Position numbers and translations under genes: made by a program. From Spongilla lacustris (Eukaryota > Porifera > Demospongiae > Spongillida > Spongillidae), in assembly GCA_949361645.1 (NCBI GenBank), contig OX442417.1, positions 1,500,164 through 1,564,163 on the forward strand: a DNA stretch of 64,000 bases. Direction: 5' to 3'. The first letter of the stretch is position 1. Every line of letters starts with the position of its first letter. Below, in pieces: positions 48,158 through 59,877 of the stretch. The notes under the pieces were generated by a model. It was not told where the DNA came from. It was given only the letters and a program-made list of their open reading frames with translations, and made no database searches.

Positions 48158-48265
48158 TCAAAATGGCTATGTCGCTCCAAATCAAAGATTTGGGGTGACA
48201 TAGTGGTGCCATTGAGATCCATGCACCTCTGCATGTATATATGCAGAGTGAATCTCAATGGCGCC
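48158..48265. repeat. Double hairpin shared by blocks 3 and 4
   Basis: Two adjacent inverted repeats: one around CAAATCAAAGATTTGG, and one pairing GGTGCCATTGAGAT with ATCTCAATGGCGCC across a CTCTGCA stem. The same segment occurs at 63.46-63.84 kb, split there by a small element. Block copy 1 lacks it, so it is a small insertion. Confidence 0.7.
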
Positions 48266-49294
48266 ACATGGCTGTTGAAATGATACAACAAAAGCAAAAA
48301 TGTATAAACTTATAACAATTGCTTCATCCGTTGGTCGATTGCTGCATGCCGTTATGCATGCAGTTCAAGTGGGCTAGTTTTCCCCATCTGGGCTTTACAC
48401 GCGGTTCTTGCCTTAAGAAAAATCCTCACTATACATGTGTATGTCACATTCCCATGTTTAAGTATTATGAAGCATGCATTTATGTATTGCCTATACAAGT
48501 AATTTTGAGTTTACAATAACACCTCATGCAGGTTACTTGTAACTGATAACACAACACTGAACTTGATTGGTGCAGGTAAAATATACACGGCAGCATCATT
48601 TGGCACCACACAACCAACACCAAAAAAAAAAAAAAAAACTGATGCGTATTGCGCGTGCATGAATAACTCTTAGACTGCCTTTGAGTCTCCAGTTATCGTA
48701 TAATACCAGTAGCTGGCCCGGTCCAACCGCCCCTTAACCATGTATGCATAACGCCCGTCATATTGGACAATCCCTCCTGTTATCCCCCCCCCATCTCCCC
48801 CCCCCCCCCCCCTTTAATTTTGAAGCTAGGAGTGGGGAGAGAGAGAGCTTAAATCAATACATTGGGAAAGTGTTTCAGTATTGTAAATGATGCACATATA
48901 TATAATACTGATGGGGCTGAAAATCGCCCCATTCCATCGTGGTAATCTAGAACACATGCACAATGCAGAGTATTACAGTTTAGACTCCTTTTCACGGCTG
49001 TTTCGAGCTGGACATTAGGTTTGTAATTAGAACACATTCGAACATTACGGTACTTTGGTATTTGGGATCCTAGAGAAGCTAATTATTTTGTGGTTTACGT
49101 TCAGAGGCGCTGCTTGCCACTACCAATTCAATATACACAACCATTATGCTTTTGAGCTATTCCACAACCAATTTCGTACTTAAAAAGAATGATACGCACA
49201 GTTAAAGTACGCTCTTCTTTGGCCCATAATTGCCGCGCATGGTACTATTGAAGGCACGCCTTTTAATGTCTTCATTAAGTGCTCAGGCGGCAAC

Positions 49295-49484
49295 CAGTGG
49301 CGGATCTAGCATAGCCTTGGGGGGGGGGGGGGGGGGCGGCCGCCCCCCCCATTCATATTAAATGCCGCCCCTGTCATGAAATTGCCGCCCCCCTCCCCCC
49401 TCCCCCCACACAGCGTGCGCGCGCACTTCCTACCGTACGTAACGCACGCGCATCTAGAAAGCACACCTTTTGTGTGTGTGTGTA

Positions 49485-49515
<31 letters not shown>

Positions 49516-51166
49516 GGCAATTTCTTAAAAGTTTCAGTGATTACGAAATTTAATCTAATACCGGAAATTTTATTTAGTAACCGCGAACGTTTTATTCGTT
49601 CCTTCGAAATCTTGCCTGCATGTGCATAGGCAGTGGCGTAGGAGCTGGGGCGGCAGCAGCGGCCATGGCCGCTGCACTTTTTCACAACAACAAAAAATAT
49701 ATTATAATAATAGGTTCACAAGCGCGCATGTATCAATTCAATTATTGTTGAGCAATTGCTGGCATTTGCTGCTATAGTTAATGACATGCAAGTGGTCTTC
49801 AAATCGATCGCGAGAGCTAGCTCAAGCTAGGCTACCCAGTGTACAACGGTTACCAAAAGTGGCCTTGGCTGCACTATAGCCGTTTTGTATTTTATATTAC
49901 ATGCGCAGAGGCAAGGTCTCAAAACAAACTAACCTGGTTACAGTTTTAGCGTTGTTTTGGGGGGTTTTCTACACAAAAAGCGTTGTATTCTAGGGCTCCG
50001 CCCCAGACCCCGATGGGGGAGCTTACAGCGCTCCCCCGTGCCTCTAGCTGGCCGGGAGGGGTGCCCCCCTCCCGTACCTCCCCGGGGAGGCAGGGGAACC
50101 ACCTTTGTTGGCCGCTGCACTCTATATTCCCTTCCTACGCCACTGATAGGTGTATACTAACTTAACTGAATCACGATCATAATTAACAATAACAAAGTTT
50201 CAGTCTTTAAATGTACAAGTACATAGTCTACTGATTGTCACTAAAAGTTTCATTAGGTGCACCGTTCCATAAAAGGTGCAAATGGCGAAACATTTTCACA
50301 GCTGCTGCTGCTACAATTGCTACATCACCATGCCTCTAACTGAAGTGATTTACATACATCACAACGACAATATAGAGGAGAAGTACGGTTTGCTCACGCG
50401 AGCCAGGGATATTAAATACATGGATAGGAAACGAGGCTGATATACGGCTGAATTACGGTATTCCTAATTTCCATCCGTGTTGCGCTTGAGGGCTATTCTT
50501 ATATAGAGTCGCGAAATCGCAGAAACGAAAAGCTACACTTAGTAAGTTGGTTTCTTTCTAATTAAGAGGCAGGTTTTACTAATGGGATCAGTCAAGCTTT
50601 ACTTTTGAAAGCAATGTATAAGCCTGTTAAAGCGTTCGGATCGCTTAAGCTTCGAGTAACGAAATCTCCTGAACAACTTCCCGTACAACAGATCTGAAAA
50701 CTTTGAACTACACCCCTGAAACCCCTCCACTGGGATCAGCATCCATGTCATATTCGTCCGAGTCAACAGCAAACTCACCAATTCAGAATCCATGTAGGCG
50801 CAACACGGATGGTTTTCCGGTACATGTAGATTACGGAACCGTTTCCAATCCATGTATTTAATATCCCTGCGCGAGCATATCCAATATTCTTAGACGCCTG
50901 TTGACGACCGTTACGAGGCGCGTTGTCGCAATAAACTTCGTTGTCTTTCGCGCGTATGTAAATTCTTTCACTGCGCTGCGAATACGCTGATTTTTAGCGG
51001 CTTTGAAGCGAAAAATGTGAAAGCTACTGGGGCTCCGCCCCAGGCCCCGATGGGGGAGCTTACAGCGCTCCCCCATACCCCCTTGCTGGTGAGTGGGTGG
51101 GCCCGCCCCCGGCCGCCCCTCCAACCAACCGCCCCCATTATAGCCCCATTCCTAGATCCGCCACTG
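49295..51166. mobile_element. hAT-type non-autonomous element
   Basis: Termini CAGTGGCGGATCTAG and its inverse, a common hAT end, with a perfect 8-bp duplication GCGGCAAC on both sides (49287-49294, 51167-51174). The sister element at 28.97 kb shows the empty site with a single GCGGCAAC. No transposase frame is present. It contains two G runs (49319-49336, 49486-49514) and an internal CTCCGCCCC-rich segment shared with the element nested in it. Confidence 0.93.
49631..50145. mobile_element. Second hAT-type element nested in the first
   Basis: Termini CAGTGGCGTAGGAG and CTTCCTACGCCACTG, 515 bp. The flanking repeat is imperfect (ATAGG shared on both sides). The internal CTCCGCCCCAGACCCC segment is nearly the same as one in the host element, so the two are related families. 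This makes three levels of nesting. Confidence 0.75.
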
Positions 51167-53301
51167 GCGGCAACCGATTTTTCTCGAAACCCGCCCGGCA
51201 GATGATTTTAAAAACTTCTCCTACTCAAAGAACGATCATTGTACTTCACCTTTGCGTTTAGTACATGATGGGGCTTATTTTCTGGTGAGAGAACGACACG
51301 GTTACTCGGGACCATGCAACTAATGAATAATGCACGTCGCCACACCCATCTGTATAAATTTGACATACGACGACAATGGAACATAGATTAATAACCTAAG
51401 GTTATTAATCTATGATGGAAAACACGCAATGGACGTCATGTCCAGAAGTTCTGTCAGAGAGTATTTGGTCCTAACTGAACTATATAAGGGTGTAAAACGA
51501 GTTCTTCAAACAAAGTATACCCGTGCTGCCTTTTCAATGGAGCTCTTATTTGACATGCAGACATACGCAATGATACTGTTTGATATCCCTCCAGAGCGTG
51601 CAAGTACAAGAAGCAGCAGTAAAGAAATTGTATACAGGTGTACGGTAAAGCCATAGAACAGGCTCCTAGCATGAAAAGGACAGTAAACATGCACCTACTC
51701 GAACACCATGGGTGGACATGTGCAATCATGAATGCATGCAGGCTTTAGGCTGATGGGGTAACGAAGCACACAACCATTTCAATCAGTCGTACAGGACATA
51801 TGAGTATGGCCAACCGCCCAAGGACACTTAATTATTAGGCGTAGCCCGAATATACGCGAAGGTCGGGCTAGTACGCCTGATTGTAAGTGTGTTTCCAAAC
51901 TGGAGTCTTTGAGGCCAGAAAAGCTAAGTCGAAATAGAAAATGCAAAGAATAGTGTGTGATTTTTGTTTTCCAAGCATACTAGTAGGGCCTATGTGTGTT
52001 TCGCACATACACGATATGAGACCACTTCGCTACGTAAATAAATCTGCCCTTTTCAAAGCGTTGGCACGACGCGCAGAAAATAAGCCCCGTTACACCCTAA
52101 ACAGAACCAAATACAGCCGTCTCTTGAGTACACGTTTCTAAAAGAGTTTTTTCATTTGGCCGGGCGGATTTCTCAAAAAAGCCTATTGACACGAACAACT
52201 CAAAATAAAGCGCATGTAGTCTCGGCCCTCTCTTCGCGCGTATGTAAATACAACAAAGATGAAACTTATACTGTTTTAGTCCTCGTAGGACGCCTGACTG
52301 ATATATCGATTCAAAGTGAGCTTACGTTGTACGGATAAAGAAGGATAAGCCACATTCCAGTGCCATGCGGTAACTAGGGTTCAGTTGCCTGTCTCCAAGC
52401 AGGGAATGGGGACGAGACCTAATGTCCAACTTTTCAATGGAATGAAACAGCCGTGTTTTGTTACACAGACAATCACGTGAGCTGCATGCTGTACATGTAT
52501 ATTTAACTTATTTAGCCAGCCCTTACAACAATCTCAGTTTTAAAAGCCGTATTAATTGAGATGCCGCTACGCTACAACCGGAAGGACGTTCGGACCTGCG
52601 CAGTTATCTCTCTGATATGCTTTGCTACCGCTATTGTATGGCTGTTGATACCAGCTCTAGGATTCTATATTCCGTACCGCGTAAGACTGCGTAAATATAT
52701 TGTAATGTACATGTATATATAATATCTTTAGCTTTGGCACCTTATTTTTCTTACTAATGATCAGGTCCATGCAATGTGTCGCGGCGATTATTATCACAGT
52801 ACATTTAGCAGTGGGAGGGGAAGGGGGGAAAGGAAGGCCGTTGTGCTGTTGTGTATAACGTAGAAACCAACCCGCTTAAATGCTCACAAAAAGTTTACAT
52901 ATATTGCAACGATTGTTGTGAATAGTCGTAGTGGTTTTGTACAGCGCCCGCCTGGGAACGTAACATTATTCCCACCCCCCAAAAAAACAAAAAACAAAGA
53001 AATAAACAAAGTAATATAGCCAAAAAACATAACTCTTTTTCAATCAAGTTGAATGTGATATGTGCCGCTTAACAATCTTCTCGATCGAAGGACGAATATT
53101 CACGCCCCTTTTGTAAAGCTTTCAACTAATTATTATCGGTACGTCAAATGTGTAAAAGGTCCGTGTACTTTTCCACAATTTAATTTCTCCTATTTCTATT
53201 TATACACGGAGGGCCTTTTGGGCTCGATTGTCAATGTTGCACGTGATCGAATTCAATTTGTGGCCTAAATCCAGTGCGCCGCAAAGTATTGAAAAATGAA
53301 A

Positions 53302-53548
53302 AATGAAGTACCGTCGTCTTTATCAATATAATGAAAAATGCTCCATCTGCAACGGAATAATGGTATGGAAGCAGTACCGACCTGTCTCCAATCACCGGAA
53401 TCGACCGCTCTGCGCGGAACACGTACCCTGGCCTGTAGGCGTGTGTTACCTATTTATAGCGTTCTGTATCGTGGTTTGTACTCGATGCTACAAACAGTAT
53501 ACTAATTTAGAATGTGCGTTGGTGAAGAATAATAGTGTGTTTCTCTAG
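53302..53548 (+). other. Small repeat-borne reading frame with cysteines and one hydrophobic segment
   Basis: An open frame of about 80 residues with CSICNG near the start, a CAEHVPW segment, then a hydrophobic stretch (VGVCYLFIAFCIVVC) followed by TRC. The same peptide is kept in the inverted copy at 59764-59540; a decayed version is at 56.6 kb. I do not recognise the family. It resembles a small zinc-binding membrane protein, but the arms are so similar that conservation is not evidence of selection. Confidence 0.3.
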
Positions 53549-53783
53549 TCTTTACCCATCTATACTATCGCCAGTCAGCGTCCTGTTTAATGGCGTATGG
53601 AAACATGTGCATATGTGACCAAATGTTAGTTTAGCCATAGATTAAACCTTATGGAACCCTTCCTCCTCATCCTCACTCCCTCCCTCTTCCACTCCCTATC
53701 TACCCCTGCCTTTCTATAAAGTGTGTACAACAATAGCACTGACAATTCTAAGTCAGTTGCACAAGGTCAGAGTACCTTAATAG

Positions 53784-53797
53784 GTTGCCATGGTAAC
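53784..53797. promoter_or_regulatory. RFX-type X-box in repeat X
   Basis: GTTGCCATGGTAAC is a near-perfect X-box palindrome. The same site is present as GTTACCATGGCAAC in both inverted copies of the repeat (56158-56171 and 59227-59240), although the sequence around it is less well kept. Confidence 0.4.
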
Positions 53798-55789
53798 TAA
53801 TAAGAACAATATGAGAGAGTAGAGATATCTTTTCATGGGCTTTGAATGGGTTGTCAACTGTTGTCATGTATCCTGTACTGCTTGCTTACTAATGTTGTCA
53901 TTTCTTGCACAGCTCTCTAATGTGATGAATTCATTAGTATGTATTTTCTGTCAAGGCACACGAGTTTAGTGCAAGAAGGCATGCATGCTGCATGCTGTGC
54001 ATGTGATGTATGTGTGTATGTGCATGTATGTACATGTATGTTATTGTATGTATGTATGTATGTATGTATGTATGTATGTATGTACGTATGTACGTACGTG
54101 TATCCATGCTTACCTACATGTACACATCCATACATACACATAATAGCTGTATGTAAGTGCATGTACTAATACTTGCCATTTGTGCTAAATATAGTCGGTC
54201 CCACAGCCAATCATCTGCCACCTAGGTCATATTCCTGTGTCCTCGGTCCCCACCCAGGTGCCTATTGCCTCTGGATGCTATGGGCATGAGAGTTCTACTC
54301 TCACGCCGATATAGGACCGACTATGTCGGTCCTATAGCCTTATATCACAGCACACCCCACCCGCTGACACATGGGTGAGGCTGGCTAGGAGTCCCCTACC
54401 CGGGTAACCCAGGTATCCCGCTTGTTGTAGGCCTGTCATATGAGGCTATGGGAGCGACTAAATAAAATTTATACATTGTATACATGTATTATAGGAATAC
54501 AAGAAAACTTATTTAATCTACAATACCCACCAAACACTCCAAATGTAAAGGCAAAACACCTTAAGAGGATCACTGTTGCATTTGCTCTGACAAGGTTCAG
54601 ACACTGGCAGACAGAAACAAGCACACACATAATTCATATAGTAACTGTCCACCTTATGAATGATACTGTTGTACAGATTGTTCTGAATGCTCCCGCCACA
54701 TGCCTCCCATGGTATGTACCTCCCCCCTACTCAGATCACATGATGATTGGTGTGCATACCAACTTCTAATAATAGTACATGATAGGCTTTACACATTTAC
54801 CAGCAACAAACATACTCACCACAATCAGGCAAGCTTACAAATACTCACACTACTACAGCAATCATAAACTACACACAAGGCTGGGCAGGGGGCTCAATCT
54901 GGAGATACACCCACATCTCCTTATGGAAAAACCCCTGACGAAAAACGTCTAGCAGGAAAAAATCCACCATACATGTTGGAGAAAAAGCCTCTAACTAGCA
55001 CTGCCCAGTCATATACAACTTAGAACACTTACTACAAACAGTCCAACAGCTGCCACCTTCTCTGTGCCAGGGATCATCTGCCATCAGTCAAGGAATCTGC
55101 TCTTGTGATAAGACACATATGCTACCATTTGGCACCAAACAAAGCACAACCAAATAAAATAGAATTACTGGTGCCTACAAGTGCTATGTATGCATGAACG
55201 CTTAGACTGAACAACTGCATCCAGCTACTGCTTTTACCTGGGCTGCCAGCTGCCACTTACAGCTGGCACCGCCAATAACCAAGCACAACCCCACCATTGT
55301 ACACATACCATCCCCGATCATTACCATGCGTACAGGCCCTACTTAGGTGGGAGCTCATTTTCGGTCTACTTTAAAACTTTCAGATCACAGGAAAGTGTAT
55401 ATTTCTTCATTCAATAAATGCATGGTGTATAATAGCTGCTTCTCATCCTAGTTTTATAATTATCCTAAGTTACCAATGTTCAGTTCCGTGTACATCCCAT
55501 ATTCATTTGACAAAAACTGCTAAGACTGCAAGTCCCTTTGCGTGGAACATTATTTTTAACAGCACATGACATTGTAATTTGTTTTTCGGTTTACTACATG
55601 TAGTTTTATTTTTCATTGTGATGAAGACAATGTCATCCTGACCCTGCCTGCATGCACACACATAAAAGCTTAGGGTACTGGTTTAAATTTACTGATGTTA
55701 ACCTGGTTAGTCAATTTCATACGAAAGAGTACACGTGTATTACACTGTACGTATGCATGCATCTGTTCATCCATTCACCCATTCACTTC

Positions 55790-56635
55790 ACACAACACAC
55801 ACATGTATAAATACTGTACATATGTTCACAGATCATACATACATACACATACATCATACATCACATGCACAGCATGCAGAATGCATGCCTTCTTGCACTA
55901 AATATAATATACTCGTGTGCCTTGACAGAAAATACATACTAAAAATTAATCACATTAGAGAGCTGTACATGTTGCATGCAAGAAATGACAACTGCATTAG
56001 TAAGCAGTACGGATACATGACATGAATTGGAACAGTTGACTACCCATTCAATGCCCAGAGACAGATCGTCCTTTCCACCATGTACTAATGAAGTGCAGTT
56101 TTCTCACCCTATGAAAAGATATGTATGTGACCTTTCACTCCCTTATTGTTCTTATTAGTTACCATGGCAACCTGATAAGGTACTCTGACCTTGTACAACC
56201 ATGTTAGAATTATCAGTACTGTTGTTGTACGTACTATATACATATAGAAAGGCAGGGCTATATAGGAAAGGGGGGTGAGGAGGAAAGGTCATAAGGTGAT
56301 TAATCTATGGCTAAAAAATCACATTTGGTCCCATATGTATATGTTTCCGTACGCCATTAAAGAGGACGCTGACTGGCAATTGTATAGATGGGTAAAGACT
56401 TACTATTAATCTTTGACACCAACACACACACACATTCTAAATAGTATACTGTTTGTAGCATCAGGTACACACCATGATTATGACGATACAGAACACAACA
56501 ATGTATAAATAGGTACACATGCTTACAGGGCGTACGTATTCTGTGCAGAGGGGCCGATTCCGGACATCGGAGACAGGTCGGCACTGCTTCCAGACCATTA
56601 TTCCATTGCAGATGGAGCACTGTTCATTATATTGA
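55790..56635 (-). repeat. Extra reverse copy of segment X
   Basis: A more diverged reverse copy of X, lying between left arm and Y'. It keeps the X-box, the ACACGAG-containing stretch and a broken version of the small cysteine frame. Confidence 0.8.
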
Positions 56636-56639
56636 TAAA

Positions 56640-57953
56640 GACGACATTTTATTTGGTTCTTTGTTTGGTGCCAAATGGTGGCATATGTGTCTTAACACAA
56701 GAGCAGATTCCTTGACTGATGGCAAATGATCCCTGGCACAGAGGTGGCAGCTGTTGAACTGTTTGTAGAATGTATTTTAAGTTGTATGTGGCTGGGCAGT
56801 GCTACATGTAGTTAGAGAACATGTATGGTGGATTTTTTCTTGCTAGACGTTTTTCGTCAGGGGGTTTTTCCATAAGGTGATGTGGGCTCATCTCCAGATT
56901 GAGCCCCCAGCCCAGCCTTGTGTGTTGTTTGTGATTGCTGTAGTAGTGTGAGTATTTGTAAGCTTGCCTGATTGTGGTGAGTATGTTTGTTGCTGGTACA
57001 TGTGTAAAGCCTATCATGTACTATTATTAGAAGTTGGTGTGCACAGTTGACATGGCACCAATCATCATGTGATCTGAGAAGGGGGGAGGGTACATACCAT
57101 GGAAGGCATGTGGCAGGAGCATTCAGAACAATCTGTACAACAGTATCATTCATAAGGTGGACAGTTACTATATGAATTGTGTTTGTGTGTGCATGTTTCT
57201 GTCTGTCAGTGTCTGAACCTTGTCAGAGCAAATGCAACAGTGATCCTCTTAAGGTGTTTTGCCTTTACATTTGGAGTGTTTGGTGGGTATTGTAGATTAA
57301 ATAGGTTTTCTTAATAATTTTTATGTAGCATAAATGGCAAGTATTGGCACAGTACAAGCACTTACATACAGCTATTATGTGTATGTATGGATGTATACTT
57401 GGAGGTATATATGCATGTATGTATGCATGTATGCATGTATGCATGCATGCATGTAGGTATATATGCATGTATGTATGTATGTATGTATGTATGTATGTAT
57501 GTATGTATGTATGTATGTATGTATGTATGTATGTATGTATGTATGTATGTATGTATGTATGTATGTATGTATGTATGTATGCATTTATGCATGTATGTAT
57601 GTATGTGTGTAGTATGTATGTATGTATGTATGTATGTATGTATGTATGTATGTATGTATGTATGTATGTATGTATGTATGTATGTATGAATGTTGTTAGC
57701 TTGGTGATATATGTGTTCTCAACTATGTCTAGTCTCTTCCTCCAAACGTGTTATACTTGTATAATGCGATGGCATATTATTATTATTATTATGTATGTAT
57801 GTATGTATGTATGTATGTATGTATGTATGTATGTATGTATGTATGTATGTATGTATGTATGTATGTATGTATGTATGTATGTATGTATGTATGTATGTAT
57901 GTATGTATGTATGTATGTATGTATGTATGTATGTATGTATGTATGTAGGTATG

Positions 57954-57987
<34 letters not shown>

Positions 57988-58353
57988 TGTATGTATGTAT
58001 GTATGTATGTATGTATGTATGTACGTATGTATGTACGTGTGTATGTATGTGTGTATGTATGTATGTATGTATGTATGTATGTATGTATGTATGTATGTAT
58101 GTATGTATGTATGTATGTATGTATGTATGTATGTATGTATGTATGTATGTATGTATGTATGTATGTATGTATGTATGTATGTATGTATGTATGTATGTAT
58201 GTATGCATGTGTGTATGCATGTGTGTATGTATGTATGTATGTATGTATGTATGTATGTATGTATGTATGTATGTATGTATGTATGTATGTATGTATGTAT
58301 GTATGTATGTATGTATGTATGTATGTATGTATGTATGTATGTATGTAGGTATG

Positions 58354-58387
<34 letters not shown>

Positions 58388-59877
58388 TGTATGTATGTAT
58401 GTATGTATGTATGTGCATGGTAATGCATGTCTAGATCTTATCAAGAGTTTATGTTCCATAGTAACATGTACTAAAATCAATTGCAAGATATAAATAAACT
58501 GGACAAGTGATATGCAATATGAATGCTTCTGTACAGTATTACAGGATAACAATTAAATGTATGTGCGCAGTGTTTAGGGGCTGTTGACAGAACCAGGATC
58601 AGTACATAAATAATTTGACCTGAAGTAGGGCCCCATGGTTATAGTGTCCCCTGCTTAGGCACATCCTTTATGGTCTAGTTACAAATACCAGAAGAACAGA
58701 CCAGTACCAGTGCATATTAATTACACTGCAAGCCAAGTACTGCAGGTTAACCAGTTAGTCCATTTCTCAAGAAAGGGGTGTATTTGTTAGCATGCATGGA
58801 TACACAATGTGTGCAATGCATCCATCCATCCATATTCATCCACCCACCTACACACATTTACATATAAATACGCATACATACATACACACATACTACATAC
58901 AACATACATAAACTGTGATGCATGCATGCCTTCTTGCGCTACATATAACATATACTCGTGTGCCTTGAAAGAAAATACTTATATCATTTCTTTTTAACAT
59001 TAGAGAGCTGCACATGGTGCATGCAAGAAATGACAACATTAGTAAGTAGTACCGATACATGACATTGGTTACAGTTGAGAATGAAAGACCCTATTCAAAG
59101 CCCAGAGACAGATCGTCCTTTCCACCATGTACTAATGAAGTGCAGTTTTCTCACCCCATGAAAAGATACTTATATGATGTATCTACACCTTCCACCTCCC
59201 TCTCATACAATGTATTGTTCTTATTAGTTACCATGGCAACAAGGTACAGCGCTTTGAACTTGTGCAACCACCTTAGAATTGTCAGTGCTGTTGTTGCAGT
59301 TTATAGATCTAGTTGGGAAAGCCAGCAGGGAGGGAGAGGGTGGGAGGGCGAGGAGGAAGAGTTCTGTAAGGTCATAAGGTGCATAGGCTAAACTGTCACA
59401 TTTGTCCACAGTATCACATATGCACATGTTTAGTTTGTATGCCATTAAATAGGATGCTGACCATCGATTGAATATTTTAGCTACATTGCACGTAAAGACT
59501 ACAGAAACACACCCTATTAATCTTCGCAACACACACGCACACACACATATACTGTTTGTAGCATCGGGTACACACCACGATACAGAACGCTATAAATAGG
59601 TAACACACGCCTACAGGCCAGGGTACGTGTTCCGCGCAGAGCGGTCGATTCCGGTGATTGGAGACAGGTCGGTACTGCTTCCATACCATTATTCCGTTGC
59701 AGATGGAGCATTTTTCATTATATTGATAAAGACGACGGTACTTTTTCAATACTTTGCGGCGCACTGGATTTAGGCCACAAATTGAATTCGATCACGTGCA
59801 ACATTGACAATCGAGCCCAAAAGGCCCTCCGTGTATAAATAGAAATAGGAGAAATTAAATTGTGGAAAAGTACACGG
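56640..59877 (-). repeat. Inverted-repeat arm, right
   Basis: Y' (56640-57335), an expanded GTAT microsatellite and X'' (about 58860-59877) together mirror the left arm. The left arm has only about 50 bases of TATG repeats at the same position (54046-54095), so the microsatellite has grown roughly twenty-fold in this arm. Confidence 0.85.
57391..58415. repeat. GTAT microsatellite, about 1 kb
   Basis: (GTAT)n, pure over long stretches, split by unique DNA at 57689-57789. A block containing TAGGTATGTATATATG occurs twice (about 57946 and 58346), and GTACGTGTG or GCATGTGTG variants recur, pointing to internal duplication. Open frames of up to 334 codons across it are artefacts. Confidence 0.97.

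Larger units (their letters stand above)
48993..52455. mobile_element. 1.58 kb inverted-repeat element, copy 2, carrying a nested hAT
   Basis: Inverted relative to the copy at 27.69-29.27 kb, with the same CACGGCTGTTTC ends, and flanked by the 4-bp duplication TTTT (48989-48992, 52456-52459). Removing the nested 1.88 kb insertion gives about 1.58 kb. It sits 105 bases upstream of the receptor B start codon, in what is the CCAAT-box region of copy A; block copy 1 has no insertion at 16370-16385. Confidence 0.9.
46015..52680 (+). repeat. Duplicated block, copy 3 (upstream of receptor B)
   Basis: Aligns with 13.7-16.59 kb in order, through receptor exon 1. It is expanded by a foldback element (46867-47799), a long CA microsatellite, and a 1.58 kb inverted-repeat element carrying two nested hAT elements (48993-52455). 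Confidence 0.9.
53161..55170 (+). repeat. Inverted-repeat arm, left (segments X and Y)
   Basis: X (53161-54170) and Y (about 54480-55170) recur in reverse orientation. Y matches 56.64-57.33 kb; X matches 58.86-59.877 kb closely and 55.79-56.63 kb less closely. The outer edge CCGTGTACTTTTCC is mirrored at 59864-59877. No convincing target duplication was found. Confidence 0.85.

Noticed and set aside
53302..53548. LITAF-like zinc/membrane domain for the small cysteine frame
   Set aside because: The CxxC and hydrophobic segment are suggestive, but the required C-terminal HxCxxC knuckle is absent.
57344..58552. Open frames of up to 334 codons, repeats of MYVC or IHTY
   Set aside because: They are translations of the GTAT tetranucleotide repeat, whose 12-base frame cycle contains no stop on either strand. 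No start context, splice sites or domain.
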